Origin: Marinilabiliaceae bacterium
GTDB taxonomy: Bacteria; Bacteroidota; Bacteroidia; Bacteroidales; Marinilabiliaceae
Length of the DNA: 64,000 nt
Direction: 5' to 3'
Assembly: GCA_021443545.1 (NCBI GenBank)
Contig: JABUTU010000022.1
Coordinates: forward strand, 1 to 64,000
Part shown: positions 8,419 through 18,618 of the stretch, in pieces
Numbering within the stretch: the first letter of the stretch is position 1
Layout: every line of letters begins with the position of its first letter
Program-made: the position numbers and the translations under genes
The notes under the pieces: model-generated
What the model was told of the DNA's origin: nothing
Database searches by the model: none
The model's input: only the letters and a program-made list of their open reading frames with translations

Positions 8419-10266
8419 ATGAATATGCAACATACATATAATATAAAAGGGATAATCAGAGCATCATTCATTGGATTGGTGCTGGCGCCGGTTGGTATTG
8501 ATGTTGATGCTCAGGTTGATACACTCAAGAATGTCATCGACCGCGATGTAGATGTTGTCAACACCTATCTGCCGACAATTATCAATCCGCACAAACTCCA
8601 GGTTGAGCCATCCATGGATGACACGACACATTACAAGCCGACATTTAAGTACGGCATAATGGGGCGCGTAGAAGCCGTCAATACAGCCCCAGACAGTCTG
8701 ACTGCAGCCAAGATGAAGTTCCCGAAGGAGGAGAGTTTGTACAATGCCCTCGTCAAGATTGGAGGTGGCAATGATGACGCCATAGGTGAGTTCTGGTACA
8801 ACATACCTCAGAACGAAGATTATCACCTGGCCCTCAACATCGGCCATCAGTCGTGCTTTGGCAAGATAAAGATGCCCGATGACGAGGAGGTCAAGGCCCC
8901 GAAACACCACACATGGGTGGATGTAGACTTTGCTCGCTTCCTCGAGAAATTGCGTTTCTCTGGCAAACTCAACTTCAACAATAGCATATATAGTTGCTAT
9001 GGCTTCCACACGCTGTCAGCAGACAACTACCTCACGCAATCTCTCAAGCCAGTGAGCATCGCGAGAGAGAAGATTCTGCTCGATGAGAAGCAACGCAATA
9101 CAGAGTTTGACCTGACACTTGCCCTTGCCAACCCCAACAGAGATGTTCGTGAGAAGACAACATTCAACGCTTCGGTGAACTACGGGCTCTTCACCAGTAA
9201 AGCTGGTATTAATCAGAGTGGTATCAACTTTGACGGTCGAGTACGGTTCCCAATCAAGAGCAACTACCTATTCGACATAGGCGTCGCAGTCAACCAATTT
9301 AAGGTCACTGTCCCGAACGACAAGAATGAGGTATATGAATATGCCGAGCGCAAGCATGTAGATGTCCCCATCAACCCTCATTTCGGAGTTGATTTCGATG
9401 CCATCCAGCTTCGCTTAGGAGCCAGAATGATACTTGAATTCGGAGGAGAAGAGGATAACATATATGTACAGCCCGACTTCAAGGCCGATTTTAACATAGC
9501 AGATGGCTTAGTACGTCTCAACTTAGGAATGACAGGCGATTACGATGCAAATTCATACCGCAGTCTGATACATGAGAATCCGTATCTCTCGCCTGACATG
9601 ACCAACTACGTATGGAGCAGCAGTGATGTATATGGAATCCTTGGTAACAAGACAGAAATTAAGACCACACAGAAGCCCTTCCGCTTTGATGCGGGTGTTC
9701 GGGTTGCTTTCACACGCAAGGTTGAGATGCATTTAGGAATAGAATATGGTTCATTTGATGATGAAATATTCTTTGTCAACAATGCCTGGAAGAGTGTAAC
9801 CGCCAGCAATGATACGGTCGTTGGTTACTACAATCGATTCAGCGTTGTCAGGGATAATGGCAAGCACTTTCAAGCAAAGGGAGAACTTTTGATAGAACCC
9901 TCCGACAAGGTTCATATACTACTCAATGCTGGATATAACAGCTGGAAGACCAACTATATTGAAGAGGCATGGTACAAGCCGGGTTATGAAATCGGTCTCA
10001 ACGCATGGGTAAAACCAACAAAATCATTATCAATAGAGTTGATATCCAACGTCATTGGAAATCGTTATGCGCTGAATATGACAACAGGAGAGACCGAGGC
10101 ACTCGACACGATACTTGACATAAATATGGGAGCAGAATATGCCCTTACCGACCGCTGGAATCTCTTCCTTGAGCTTAGCAACATAGCGTCACAAGACCAG
10201 GTTCGTTGGATGGGCTATTCGACACATCGCTTCGGAGCTATGGCAGGTATAACATATAAATTCTAA
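8419..10266 (+). CDS. outer-membrane beta-barrel, TonB-receptor-like without plug
   Basis: The start at 8419 gives a signal peptide (hydrophobic segment GIIRASFIGLVLAPVG, then DVDAQ); an in-frame ATG at 8359 lies inside the upstream gene and is unlikely. The mature protein begins with a short conserved segment (DRDVDVVNTYLPTI) and continues with alternating-hydrophobic strands rich in aromatic residues. It ends in an aromatic residue (GITYKF), as outer-membrane barrels do. I see no TonB box or complete plug domain, so it is likely a receptor-like barrel rather than a true TonB-dependent transporter. It follows the TPR gene by 19 bp in the same operon. Confidence 0.65.
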   Translation: MNMQHTYNIKGIIRASFIGLVLAPVGIDVDAQVDTLKNVIDRDVDVVNTYLPTIINPHKLQVEPSMDDTTHYKPTFKYGIMGRVEAVNTAPDSLTAAKMKFPKEESLYNALVKIGGGNDDAIGEFWYNIPQNEDYHLALNIGHQSCFGKIKMPDDEEVKAPKHHTWVDVDFARFLEKLRFSGKLNFNNSIYSCYGFHTLSADNYLTQSLKPVSIAREKILLDEKQRNTEFDLTLALANPNRDVREKTTFNASVNYGLFTSKAGINQSGINFDGRVRFPIKSNYLFDIGVAVNQFKVTVPNDKNEVYEYAERKHVDVPINPHFGVDFDAIQLRLGARMILEFGGEEDNIYVQPDFKADFNIADGLVRLNLGMTGDYDANSYRSLIHENPYLSPDMTNYVWSSSDVYGILGNKTEIKTTQKPFRFDAGVRVAFTRKVEMHLGIEYGSFDDEIFFVNNAWKSVTASNDTVVGYYNRFSVVRDNGKHFQAKGELLIEPSDKVHILLNAGYNSWKTNYIEEAWYKPGYEIGLNAWVKPTKSLSIELISNVIGNRYALNMTTGETEALDTILDINMGAEYALTDRWNLFLELSNIASQDQVRWMGYSTHRFGAMAGITYKF

Positions 10267-10277
10267 CAAAGAAAGTT

Positions 10278-11894
10278 ATGCTACGCCTCCTTGCTATATC
10301 AATAATCTTTTTTGTATCAGCCGCGATATTAGCGTGTACCAACTTCATAGTGACTGCAGGTGCATCGGCAGATGGTTCGACTATGGTGAGTTACTCAGCC
10401 GACTCACACGTCTTGTATGGTGAGCTGTATTACTGGGCAGAAGCCGACCATGCCGAAGGCGACTTAGTAGATATTCGCGAGTGGGACAGCAATCGTCCGC
10501 TCATGACGATAGCACAGATTGCTCATACATGGCGAGTCGTAGGAAATATAAACCAGCATCAAGTCACAATAGCCGAGACAACCTTTGGAGGCAAGAGTGA
10601 GATGCACAATCCATCCGTCGGCATCGACTATGGTTCACTAATATATATAGCATTGCAACGGTCGCGCACTGCCCGTGAAGCTATAAGTGTCATGACGTCA
10701 TTGGCAGAGGAGTATGGATACTGCTCAGAGGGCGAGTCGTTCTCCATAGCAGATTCGCAAGAGGCGTGGATTATGGAGATGATAGGAGCTGGCAAGGATG
10801 AGAAGGGAGTCGTATGGGTAGCACGTCGCATACCAGATGGATATGTTTCAGGACATGCCAACCAGGCACGCATCACCACATTTCCGAAAGACGACCAACA
10901 GAATTGTCTCTATTCAAAAAACGTCATAACGGCAGCGCGCAAAGCGGGCTTATACAACGGCAAAGATGAAGAATTCAGTTTTGCTGACACGTACGCACCC
11001 CTTGATTTTGGAGCCATTCGCTTCTGCGAGGCTCGCGTATTCAGTGGTTTCAGGCTGATGAACCGTGAGATGATGGAATATGAATCATTCGCAATGGGCA
11101 ACCTTAAAGCGGAGCGTCTTCCATTGTGGATTAAGCCCGACCATAAGATAAGCCGCCAAGAGATGGCCAATATAATGCGAGACCACTTTGAAGGAACGCA
11201 GATGGACATGTCGCAGGATGTGGGAAGTGGTCCATTTCATGTCCCATACAGATGGCGACCTATGGAGTGGAAAGTCGACTCGGTCGAATACATACATGAA
11301 CGAGCCATAGCTACCCAGCAGACGGGTTTCTGGTTTGTCAGTCAGATGCGCCAAAGCAATCCTGACGGAATCCTATGGTTTGGCTGTGATGATGCGAACA
11401 CATCTGTTCTGATGCCAATGCACACCTCACTGACCGAGGTGCCTGAGCAAGTCAGAGTCGGCAATGGCGACTTGCTTACCTTCTCATGGACGTCAGCCTT
11501 TTGGCTTATGAACTGGGTAGCGAATATGACCTATTCGAAGTACGACGAGATGATAGTTGACGTCAGGGCTGTACAGCGAGGACTTGAAGCAAGTATGGAG
11601 CAGGCAGTCAAGGAGTTTGATGAGGTACTCTTAAAGACAACCGACCCCGATAGAAGAAGTGCGAAGGTGAATATCTTTGCTCAGCATTGGGCACAAGTAG
11701 TCTGTGATGAGTGGAAGCGATTAGGAGAGCATCAACTTGTGAAGTTTTTAGATGGGAATGTAAAGATAGAGAGAGACGGTAAGTTTGAGCGCACAGAACA
11801 TAACTACCCATCAGCGCCCCAGCATCCGGAATACGATGCGACATACTATCGCAACATCGTAAATGAGACAGGCGATAAATTGAAAATGAAATAG
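10278..11894 (+). CDS. C69-family dipeptidase, secreted
   Basis: This 538-residue protein matches the C69 (U34) peptidase family of Ntn-hydrolases. After a short signal peptide the nucleophile cysteine appears as C20 in ACTNF, followed by the family pattern ..G..ASADGSTMVSYSADSH. These enzymes mature by exposing the cysteine as N-terminal residue and cleave dipeptides. The gene follows the outer-membrane barrel by 11 bp and precedes DUF1599 by 16 bp, so it belongs to the same run. A periplasmic role in peptide use is likely. Confidence 0.88.
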   Translation: MLRLLAISIIFFVSAAILACTNFIVTAGASADGSTMVSYSADSHVLYGELYYWAEADHAEGDLVDIREWDSNRPLMTIAQIAHTWRVVGNINQHQVTIAETTFGGKSEMHNPSVGIDYGSLIYIALQRSRTAREAISVMTSLAEEYGYCSEGESFSIADSQEAWIMEMIGAGKDEKGVVWVARRIPDGYVSGHANQARITTFPKDDQQNCLYSKNVITAARKAGLYNGKDEEFSFADTYAPLDFGAIRFCEARVFSGFRLMNREMMEYESFAMGNLKAERLPLWIKPDHKISRQEMANIMRDHFEGTQMDMSQDVGSGPFHVPYRWRPMEWKVDSVEYIHERAIATQQTGFWFVSQMRQSNPDGILWFGCDDANTSVLMPMHTSLTEVPEQVRVGNGDLLTFSWTSAFWLMNWVANMTYSKYDEMIVDVRAVQRGLEASMEQAVKEFDEVLLKTTDPDRRSAKVNIFAQHWAQVVCDEWKRLGEHQLVKFLDGNVKIERDGKFERTEHNYPSAPQHPEYDATYYRNIVNETGDKLKMK

Positions 11895-11910
11895 AGAAGA
11901 TTCCAGTATT

Positions 11911-12450
11911 ATGACCAAGACCGAGAAAGAGTATAGAGAAGCATCTAAGCAGTGTGAAGAGATCTTCGTCAAGAAGATGGAAGACTATGGTACGGCATGG
12001 CGTATCATGAGGCCGACGAGCATTACAGACCAGATTATGATTAAAGCACGTCGTATCCGGTCGCTCGAGATAAAAGGAGAGCGTAAGGTTGACGAGGGCA
12101 TCCAGCCAGAGTTCATCGGCATTATCAACTATGCTGCGATGGCCCTCATACAACTCAAATTAGGCTTTATCGAGAATCCTGAGATGGATCATCAAGAGGC
12201 GTTAACCCTCTATAGGGAGCAGATTGAGACAGCCTTTCAGCTTATGAATAATAAGAATCACGACTACGATGAGGCCTGGCGTGCGATGCGGATAAGTTCA
12301 CTGACCGACCTTATCTTGATGAAGCTCAACAGGACCAAGGAGATAGAGGACCATAAGGGCGAGACGCTGATCTCAGAGGGCGTGGATGCCAACTATCTCG
12401 ACATGATTAACTATGCGATGTTTGCGCTCATACGATTTGCTGAAAATTAA
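11911..12450 (+). CDS. DUF1599 domain protein
   Basis: The 179-residue protein consists of two copies of the same unit: (KMEDYGTAWRIMRPTSITDQI..K..R) and (NKNHDYDEAWRAMRISSLTDLI..KLNR), each followed by an INYA motif. This is DUF1599, a small helical family widespread in Bacteroidota. Its biochemical role is unknown to me. In many Bacteroidales genomes it precedes the DoxX-like BT_3928 family gene and tpiA, exactly as here. Confidence 0.85.
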   Translation: MTKTEKEYREASKQCEEIFVKKMEDYGTAWRIMRPTSITDQIMIKARRIRSLEIKGERKVDEGIQPEFIGIINYAAMALIQLKLGFIENPEMDHQEALTLYREQIETAFQLMNNKNHDYDEAWRAMRISSLTDLILMKLNRTKEIEDHKGETLISEGVDANYLDMINYAMFALIRFAEN

Positions 12451-12462
12451 TTTTTTGACATT

Positions 12463-13767
12463 ATGAACAAGAAAGAGTTGATGTTGCTTAAGCAGCCAGT
12501 TATTGAGATACTGAGGGTTCTTGTCGGAATACTCTTTATCTTTTCAGGCTTTGTCAAGTGCGTTGACCCAATGGGAGGAGCCATCAAGATAGACGACTAC
12601 TTCATTGCCTGGGGTATGAGCGAGATACCGATGACCTTCAGCATAGCTCTGAGCGTCATTCAGAATATTCTTGAGTTCACCGTAGGCTTTGCTTTGCTGT
12701 TTCGCATCTTCATACCATTGGCATCACTTGGAGCGCTTCTCTTCATGGTGATCTTTACACCACTCACGTTGTATATAGCGATAGCCAATCCTGTATCCGA
12801 CTGTGGATGCTTTGGCGATGCTGTCAAACTAACCAACTGGCAGACATTTTGGAAGAATATGATATTTCTTCCGATGTCGTTAATAGTATACTTTAACCGT
12901 CATAGTTTCAAGGAGAAGCTATCGCGTTGGCGCAGGGCCTCGATATGCGGATGTGGCGTAATGCTGTCGCTGACGCTATGTATAAAAGGGCTGACAGACG
13001 AGCCCATCATTGACTTCCGCCCCTATAGTGTAGGCACCAACATAAGAGAAGCAATGGAGATTCCAGATGATGCTCCACAACCAGTCTATAAGACCACATT
13101 CATTTTAAAGAAGGATGGTATTGAGAAAGAGTTTGACGAAGACAATTATCCATATAACGACACGACATGGGTCTATGTGGACACACATACAGAGGTATTG
13201 GATGAGGGTTTTACTCCTGCGATAAAGGACTTCACATTAACAGACAAATATGAAGAGGTGGTCACCAACGAGCTTCTCGGCACAGAGGAACAGATTGTAC
13301 TTGTGGTATCTCCATCACTTGAAAATGTTAGAGGCACAGATCTTGAGCGCATATCACATCTGAGTGATATATGTGTAGAGAATGACCTACGCATGTACAT
13401 TCTGACGGCATCGACACTTGGAGGACAGGAGCGCTTCACGACGGAGAGTAATCGTCGATATGAATATCTGCAAGGCGACGAGACGATGCTCAAGACCATA
13501 GTCCGAGGAGATGCGGGAGTCATTGTCTTGCAACATGGCACCATAGTAGCGAAATACCATATAGCGCATCTACCTATGGATAGGGATTGGAAGAATCCTG
13601 CGGCTTCATTTTTGAGATTTATTAACGCTGATTATGAACAGAGTATAATAATTTGCATTACCTTAGCAGTCGCTTTATTAGTTATAGCATTACATCATAC
13701 AAAACATAAACAACATACAAAATTCTATGAGAAAGAAAATCGTAGCAGGAAACTGGAAGATGAATAA
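12463..13767 (+). CDS. DoxX/MauE-like membrane protein of the BT_3928 family
   Basis: The N-terminal 150 residues contain four transmembrane helices with the DoxX/MauE-type motifs ([20 protein letters not shown], and a CGCFGD dicysteine motif). They are followed by a fifth helix near residue 165, a soluble domain of about 200 residues and a final helix near the C-terminus. MauE/DoxX-type proteins take part in thiol redox chemistry at the membrane; the exact role here is not known. The 3' end overlaps the start of tpiA by 41 bp in another frame, which suggests coupled translation. Confidence 0.8.
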   Translation: MNKKELMLLKQPVIEILRVLVGILFIFSGFVKCVDPMGGAIKIDDYFIAWGMSEIPMTFSIALSVIQNILEFTVGFALLFRIFIPLASLGALLFMVIFTPLTLYIAIANPVSDCGCFGDAVKLTNWQTFWKNMIFLPMSLIVYFNRHSFKEKLSRWRRASICGCGVMLSLTLCIKGLTDEPIIDFRPYSVGTNIREAMEIPDDAPQPVYKTTFILKKDGIEKEFDEDNYPYNDTTWVYVDTHTEVLDEGFTPAIKDFTLTDKYEEVVTNELLGTEEQIVLVVSPSLENVRGTDLERISHLSDICVENDLRMYILTASTLGGQERFTTESNRRYEYLQGDETMLKTIVRGDAGVIVLQHGTIVAKYHIAHLPMDRDWKNPAASFLRFINADYEQSIIICITLAVALLVIALHHTKHKQHTKFYEKENRSRKLEDE

Positions 13768-14485
13768 GACCCTTCAAGAGGGTATTGAACTTGCAAAGGG
13801 TGTTAACGACATCGTTAAGAAGAATGGTGCTAAATGCGAGGTTGTACTCGGCACACCTTTCATACACCTTACAGAGGTAGTAAAGACTGTTGATGCAAAA
13901 CTCATCAAGGTCTCTGCAGAGAACTGTGCTGACAAGGCTTCAGGAGCATATACAGGTGAGGTTTCAGCTGCAATGGTTAAGTCGACAGGTGCTGAGTACG
14001 TTATCCTTGGACACTCAGAGCGTCGTCAGTATTATGGTGAGACTGATGCCATTCTCAAGGAGAAGGTAGATCTTGCACTTGCTAACGGCTTGAAGGTGAT
14101 TTTCTGCATAGGTGAGGTTCTTGCTGAGCGCGAAGCAGGCAAGCAGAATGAGGTTGTCACAAGTCAGGTTAAGAATGCACTCTTCCACCTCTCAGCAGAG
14201 CAGTTTGCAAATATCGTTCTTGCATACGAGCCAGTATGGGCTATTGGAACCGGCAAGACTGCCACATCAGAGCAGGCTCAGGATGTACACGCAGTGATAC
14301 GTGCTTGTGTTGCAGAGAAATATGGCGAAGTTGCAGCTGAGGAGACAACAATTCTCTATGGCGGTTCATGCAAAGCTTCGAACGCTAAGGAGCTTTTTGC
14401 TCAGAAGGATATCGATGGCGGTCTCATCGGTGGTGCATCGCTCAAGCCAGAGGACTTCTACGGAATCATTGAGGCCTACAACTAA
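13727..14485 (+). CDS. tpiA: triosephosphate isomerase
   Basis: The glycolytic enzyme interconverts dihydroxyacetone phosphate and glyceraldehyde 3-phosphate. All catalytic signatures are present: the N9/K11 pair (AGNWKMNK), the histidine in LGHSERR, the glutamate in [11 protein letters not shown] (loop 6) and the phosphate-binding GGS and GGAS motifs. Length (252 residues) is normal. It is the last gene of the run; a strong terminator follows. Confidence 0.97.
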   Translation: MRKKIVAGNWKMNKTLQEGIELAKGVNDIVKKNGAKCEVVLGTPFIHLTEVVKTVDAKLIKVSAENCADKASGAYTGEVSAAMVKSTGAEYVILGHSERRQYYGETDAILKEKVDLALANGLKVIFCIGEVLAEREAGKQNEVVTSQVKNALFHLSAEQFANIVLAYEPVWAIGTGKTATSEQAQDVHAVIRACVAEKYGEVAAEETTILYGGSCKASNAKELFAQKDIDGGLIGGASLKPEDFYGIIEAYN

Positions 14486-14523
14486 TAGAAACAACCTGGT
14501 TACACAGAACAGTTTTGGACATA

Positions 14524-14555
14524 AAAAGAGACATCCTCAAATGGATGTCTCTTTT
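14524..14555 (+). terminator. rho-independent terminator after tpiA
   Basis: Perfect 13-bp stem (arms 14524-14536 and 14543-14555) with a 6-nt loop; the stem ends in TTTT and is followed by ATTTT. It lies 38 bp after the tpiA stop. Confidence 0.88.
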
Positions 14556-14609
14556 ATTTTGTGGTGTATTCCGTTTTTGATTCTATAGAACTATATATAT
14601 TACTCCATA

Positions 14610-15551
14610 TTACTCCATATAAGTTGCAAGCGCACTTGGAGCAATACCTGTAATCTCACTCACTTGTTCTATTGGTATACCTTTTGCCAACATATTCTTT
14701 GCCATGTCTGATACTGCTTCAGCACGACCTTTCTCTTCCCCTTTCTTCATACCTTCTTCCAGTCCTTCGGCTCTTCCTTCGGCTCTTCCTTCAGCTCTTC
14801 CTTCAGCTCTTCCTTCCAAACGTGCCTCTCCACGTGCTGTAATGATATTGTCGTTCATGATGGCAATGGCCTCTAATCGCTTGTCATAACTACGTTTCTC
14901 GTCTTCACTCATATTCTCATAGAGCATTATCTCCTTCGCCTCTTGAAGGCCTTTGGCCTTAGGACACTCAGGGATATCTCCGCTCTTGAGAAAGGATATC
15001 CACTCCTCAAGCCTGGATGTCGCAACCTTATCAAAGCCATCTACCTTCAAGATATAGTATTCCGGAAAAATGTCACTGACCGATTCGCAGTTGAATCTCT
15101 GAACCTGAAAGGGTGAGAGTGTCAGCACATCATTCTTATGGATTCCTCTAAACTCCGTACATCCGTAGTAGACATAATCGTCACCTTTGCCTAAATTGAA
15201 ATATACGATATTGATGCTGTAGACCTTCTGGATTTTCTCGTAGCTGTCGCCTCGTCTCATATAATCAGTGATGAGCTTTGAAGTTCCAAAGAGCATCCGT
15301 TGGAAATATGCAAACTCATTTGCATTCTGTACCTCGATAATATACTTGTTTCCTTCTGTATCCTCTGTAAGCAGGTCAACACGATTCTGCTTATCGCTCT
15401 CATCCTCCTGATTGCTCTCGCTCTCAAGGAATTTGTTGATTTTGATATCCTTATTGAGCAATGTGGATATCAATCCCTCCAACACGACTGCATTTGTCTT
15501 GTTGCGTAGCAATTTCTTCATTGCCCAGTCAAATCTCACATATTTGCTCAT
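14610..15551 (-). CDS. Rpn-family recombination-promoting nuclease / PD-(D/E)XK transposase-like protein
   Basis: The first 200 residues match the Rpn family: RFDWAMKKLLRNK at the N-terminus and the nuclease core NRVDLLTED.., then IIEVQ (the D...ExQ variant of PD-(D/E)XK). A linker follows in which AEGR is repeated several times, and then a short C-terminal helix. These proteins cut DNA and are mobile or multicopy in Bacteroidota. The AEGR linker is encoded by a 12-bp tandem repeat that may expand or contract. The C-terminus resembles the protein fragment at 1-123. A TAnnTTTG box lies 34 nt upstream. Confidence 0.9.
   Translation of the reverse strand: MSKYVRFDWAMKKLLRNKTNAVVLEGLISTLLNKDIKINKFLESESNQEDESDKQNRVDLLTEDTEGNKYIIEVQNANEFAYFQRMLFGTSKLITDYMRRGDSYEKIQKVYSINIVYFNLGKGDDYVYYGCTEFRGIHKNDVLTLSPFQVQRFNCESVSDIFPEYYILKVDGFDKVATSRLEEWISFLKSGDIPECPKAKGLQEAKEIMLYENMSEDEKRSYDKRLEAIAIMNDNIITARGEARLEGRAEGRAEGRAEGRAEGLEEGMKKGEEKGRAEAVSDMAKNMLAKGIPIEQVSEITGIAPSALATYME
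14764..14817 (-). repeat. 12-bp tandem repeat encoding (AEGR)n
   Basis: About 4.5 copies of a 12-bp unit (plus strand CCTTCGGCTCTT, later copies CCTTCAGCTCTT) inside the Rpn gene. The repeat preserves the reading frame, so copy-number change alters linker length without destroying the protein. Confidence 0.85.
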
Positions 15552-15584
15552 GACCTAACTAACTTTAATCAATATGGTATGCCT

Positions 15585-15592
15585 CAAAGTTA
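15585..15592 (-). promoter_or_regulatory. -7 box of the Rpn gene
   Basis: Minus strand reads TAACTTTG, matching TAnnTTTG, 33 nt upstream of the Rpn start codon. No clear -33 element at 19-20 nt. Confidence 0.4.
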
Positions 15593-15633
15593 AAAACTTT
15601 TTTCGATATGAACACTTCTTATCTGTCGTGTTT

Positions 15634-15676
15634 GAAAAAGAGATGGGGAATAGTCTGGGTAAGACCATTCCCCATC
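15634..15676 (-). terminator. terminator of the T9SS-protein gene
   Basis: Arms at 15642-15651 and 15667-15676 form a perfect 10-bp stem (GATGGGGAAT/ATTCCCCATC) with further inner pairing. On the minus strand it is followed by a T-rich run (TCTCTTTTTC). Confidence 0.8.
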
Positions 15677-15701
15677 CGAAGAATATGAAAAGAATTATTT
15701 G

Positions 15702-18497
15702 TTATTTAAGTGTAATCTTCTTGGTGTAGAATTCACCGTTTTCACTCACAACCCTTACAATATAGACACCCTTCGAAAGGGATGTCTCAAGTGTCGCTGA
15801 TGCTGAATCAACAGAGGCTGACATTACCTTGCGACCACTCAGATCGTACACCATAACTTTTCCACCCTCTGCACCAAAGACACGGATTGTATTTTCGTAG
15901 GCTCCAACTGCGATAGTGTTGAAACCAGCTTCAATATAATCTATATCGGTACCACCTGCAAATGTAGCGACAATCTTGATGTCGGGATTGAGAGAGTAAG
16001 GAACAAAGATACTGGCAGCGAGGCCACCATTTTCTGGCATTACATTCTCGCCATCAACAGTTAATGAGAGAACGGGCTCACTGAATTCCACGCGCACCAT
16101 ATCGCCCTCATTTGCAAAGGCTTTGTCACAGGTTATGTCGACTGTATTGTTATTGCTCTTGAAGTCGAGTTTATGAAGAGCATTCTTCTGCCCCTCAGCG
16201 ACGAGTACAGGAGCTATGCCACCTTGACTCCATTTTCGTGTATACTCGCCTGTATAGCCATCGCCATCGAAGTTAAGCCAGTATGCTACGGGGCCCGCAG
16301 CAAATTCTGCATTCGTGAACTCGCGCTCTGCCTTGTTCAGCTCCTCATCGTCGTAGGTGAATACTGGAATCGACTTATTAGATGACTTAGCGTTGGTTGC
16401 TACCTTCTTGACCTTTCCGCTGCCCTTGCTTCGTCCGACACCCACCGTCTGCTTAACAATGTAGGTCGCCTTGCTTGTCTCGTCGAGAGCCGTGTTGTAG
16501 AAGAAACAGTTCTCAATGGTTCCTGAATTTTCACCTACCAATGTATTGACAACGATACCATCACCATCTCCCTCCTTAACGGCTAAACGTCCAACGTATC
16601 CTACATTTGATATCAAACCTGAGTTTTTGTCGGCGATGATTGCAGCATATATACGTTTTCCTGCACTGGTAAGATCCGAAACGGCATTTTGGAGAGTGTT
16701 ATATATGACAGAATTTTCCAGTGTCATACCTGAGACGACTCCTTTGGCACCGAGACAGTTTATCAAGGCTCCTGGCACCTTAACCTGATAGTTAGAAATA
16801 TGTGACGCTTCGCCTGTGAAACTACCCTGGAATGGATTTTCATCTGTTCCGATTGGACTCATGCCATCTGCGAGACTGAAATTGTCAAGACTGGCGAAGA
16901 AAGCTTCTTTTGCTTCTTCCGAGAGATTAGAGGTATAGTCAGTAAAATTAATACTTGATGCAATCTGAACATTTATTCCTGTATAACCCTGATCAACCGC
17001 AGCCGATACAGCTCTCGTCATACCTGCTAAATCCCATGAGTTAGAGACTGTTATATCCTTCTCACCCTTAACTAGGACGTAGACAAGACTAAAGTGAGGG
17101 TCAGTGTACATTGGATCATCTTGTTCTTCCCAAGGAATGACATCGTGTAAGCTTAATTTTGTATAACCCTCAAGGTTATTTATGCCACTTAGAGCACTGC
17201 TCAACGAATTTGAATAGAATCGATACCACCCATCAATCTTACTATATGGAGCCACATGTGGCAATATGCCCTCATTTTGGTCCTTCAACGCCTTCTCGAT
17301 ATCGGCACATGTGGTGACACCAATAATGCCGTTGTAAGAGAATTCATACAAGCTTGTAAAACAATCATTAAGCGAGTCATCGTTGGTCTTAGGCTCGTAT
17401 CCTGTCATTTCTCCAGTTTCTCCATCAATAACCTGCTTCAGGAAATTGCCACTCTCGTCCATGAGGATATAGCCGACCTCGACACCATTGGTGTCGTACG
17501 TTGGGCGCATCACGAGGGTCAGAGACATTTCGCCTTCCATTTGGTCATATTGATACGCTATATGCTTAGCACAATCGTACTCCACCACTCCCATTTCTTC
17601 TGGATCTTGCTCTAATGGCCATACTAACATAGCTTCCACTCCTCCTTCTTCATAAAGCTGCTCGATATAGATTTCGTAACCAGTAGGCTCTCCTCCGAAG
17701 TCATTTTTATATTTTTCTGACAACTTACCAAATTCATCCTCCATAGTAGTGTATGTGACATATTCAGTTCCCTTGACGTTACCACGAACATCCTCCACTC
17801 TGAGTTTGTAGGAACGGGGGGTCAGGTACTGACCCACTACAAAACCTTGTTTATTGCGGTCACTTTCCTCAATTCCAGAATACAACACAGAAGATGTTAA
17901 GAACTTGTCACAGCTAATAGAACTTCCCTCTCGATCGTTAAGATACGAAGCCACAACCGTTGTGTCTGTATCGTTTTTTCTTTCAGAAACTGTCACAACC
18001 TTCCACAAATAGAAGTTATTATCAGTGGTATAACCAGCAGGACATTTAGGACGGGTTTCCATTCCATTCATTGCATCAGCAATCGTAGTAACACCGAGAG
18101 TGATATTAGTCTTATAATTACCATCTTCACGGCGACAGATATACACATCATTGTCATATTGTTCTTGGTCCACTACAAAACCAAAATAGAGATCTGCTTC
18201 TGTAATAAACTCTTCTTTGATTGTAATTGTAGGGGTCTCTCCTTCCCAGCTCCCAAGCTCTTTTTTCAATTCATCAAGGCTATATGAGGATTCCTTTCCA
18301 CTTATCATAAAACTTCTTTGTGCGTCCTCAGGGGTAGCAGGCAGATTGTCACTGCCATCTAAATTGACATAGTAGGTATCTCCAATGTTGTTATATGTAA
18401 CATAAAAGGTCTTGCTACTCTCCTCTGCTGCCATAGCTGGAATGGTTGTCATTACGCAGAGAGTAAGTAGCGAAAAAAACAAAAACAATTTTTTCAT
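15702..18497 (-). CDS. large secreted protein with T9SS type A C-terminal sorting domain
   Basis: The 931-residue protein has a signal peptide (about residues 1-23, ending IPAMA). Its last roughly 70 residues form a type IX secretion sorting domain: a V.VYDLSGRKV motif, then LSKGVYIVRV and a terminal KKITLK. The middle has Ig-like and beta-helix-like stretches (VVSGMTLENSVIYN, ENSGTIENCFFYN, as in GLUG-type repeats). Cargo of this kind is moved over the outer membrane and fixed to the cell surface or released. The molecular function of the body is not recognisable. It lies downstream of the beta-helix secreted protein in the same direction. Confidence 0.8.
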   Translation of the reverse strand: MKKLFLFFSLLTLCVMTTIPAMAAEESSKTFYVTYNNIGDTYYVNLDGSDNLPATPEDAQRSFMISGKESSYSLDELKKELGSWEGETPTITIKEEFITEADLYFGFVVDQEQYDNDVYICRREDGNYKTNITLGVTTIADAMNGMETRPKCPAGYTTDNNFYLWKVVTVSERKNDTDTTVVASYLNDREGSSISCDKFLTSSVLYSGIEESDRNKQGFVVGQYLTPRSYKLRVEDVRGNVKGTEYVTYTTMEDEFGKLSEKYKNDFGGEPTGYEIYIEQLYEEGGVEAMLVWPLEQDPEEMGVVEYDCAKHIAYQYDQMEGEMSLTLVMRPTYDTNGVEVGYILMDESGNFLKQVIDGETGEMTGYEPKTNDDSLNDCFTSLYEFSYNGIIGVTTCADIEKALKDQNEGILPHVAPYSKIDGWYRFYSNSLSSALSGINNLEGYTKLSLHDVIPWEEQDDPMYTDPHFSLVYVLVKGEKDITVSNSWDLAGMTRAVSAAVDQGYTGINVQIASSINFTDYTSNLSEEAKEAFFASLDNFSLADGMSPIGTDENPFQGSFTGEASHISNYQVKVPGALINCLGAKGVVSGMTLENSVIYNTLQNAVSDLTSAGKRIYAAIIADKNSGLISNVGYVGRLAVKEGDGDGIVVNTLVGENSGTIENCFFYNTALDETSKATYIVKQTVGVGRSKGSGKVKKVATNAKSSNKSIPVFTYDDEELNKAEREFTNAEFAAGPVAYWLNFDGDGYTGEYTRKWSQGGIAPVLVAEGQKNALHKLDFKSNNNTVDITCDKAFANEGDMVRVEFSEPVLSLTVDGENVMPENGGLAASIFVPYSLNPDIKIVATFAGGTDIDYIEAGFNTIAVGAYENTIRVFGAEGGKVMVYDLSGRKVMSASVDSASATLETSLSKGVYIVRVVSENGEFYTKKITLK

Positions 18498-18566
18498 GAT
18501 TGCACAAGTAATAACGAATTACAAATAATAATAATTAGTATACGTGAGATTGTTCTTCAAAATGCA

Positions 18567-18602
18567 ATAGCAGTGCCCAGGGAAAGGCACCGCCACTGCT
18601 AT
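18567..18602 (-). terminator. hairpin after the beta-helix gene
   Basis: Arms 18567-18575 and 18594-18602 (ATAGCAGTG/CACTGCTAT) form a perfect 9-bp stem just after the stop codon of the gene at 18619-20019. The T-run after it is short, so it may be a weak terminator or an mRNA-stabilising hairpin. Confidence 0.55.
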
Positions 18603-18618
18603 CTGTTAGAGAGAACAA

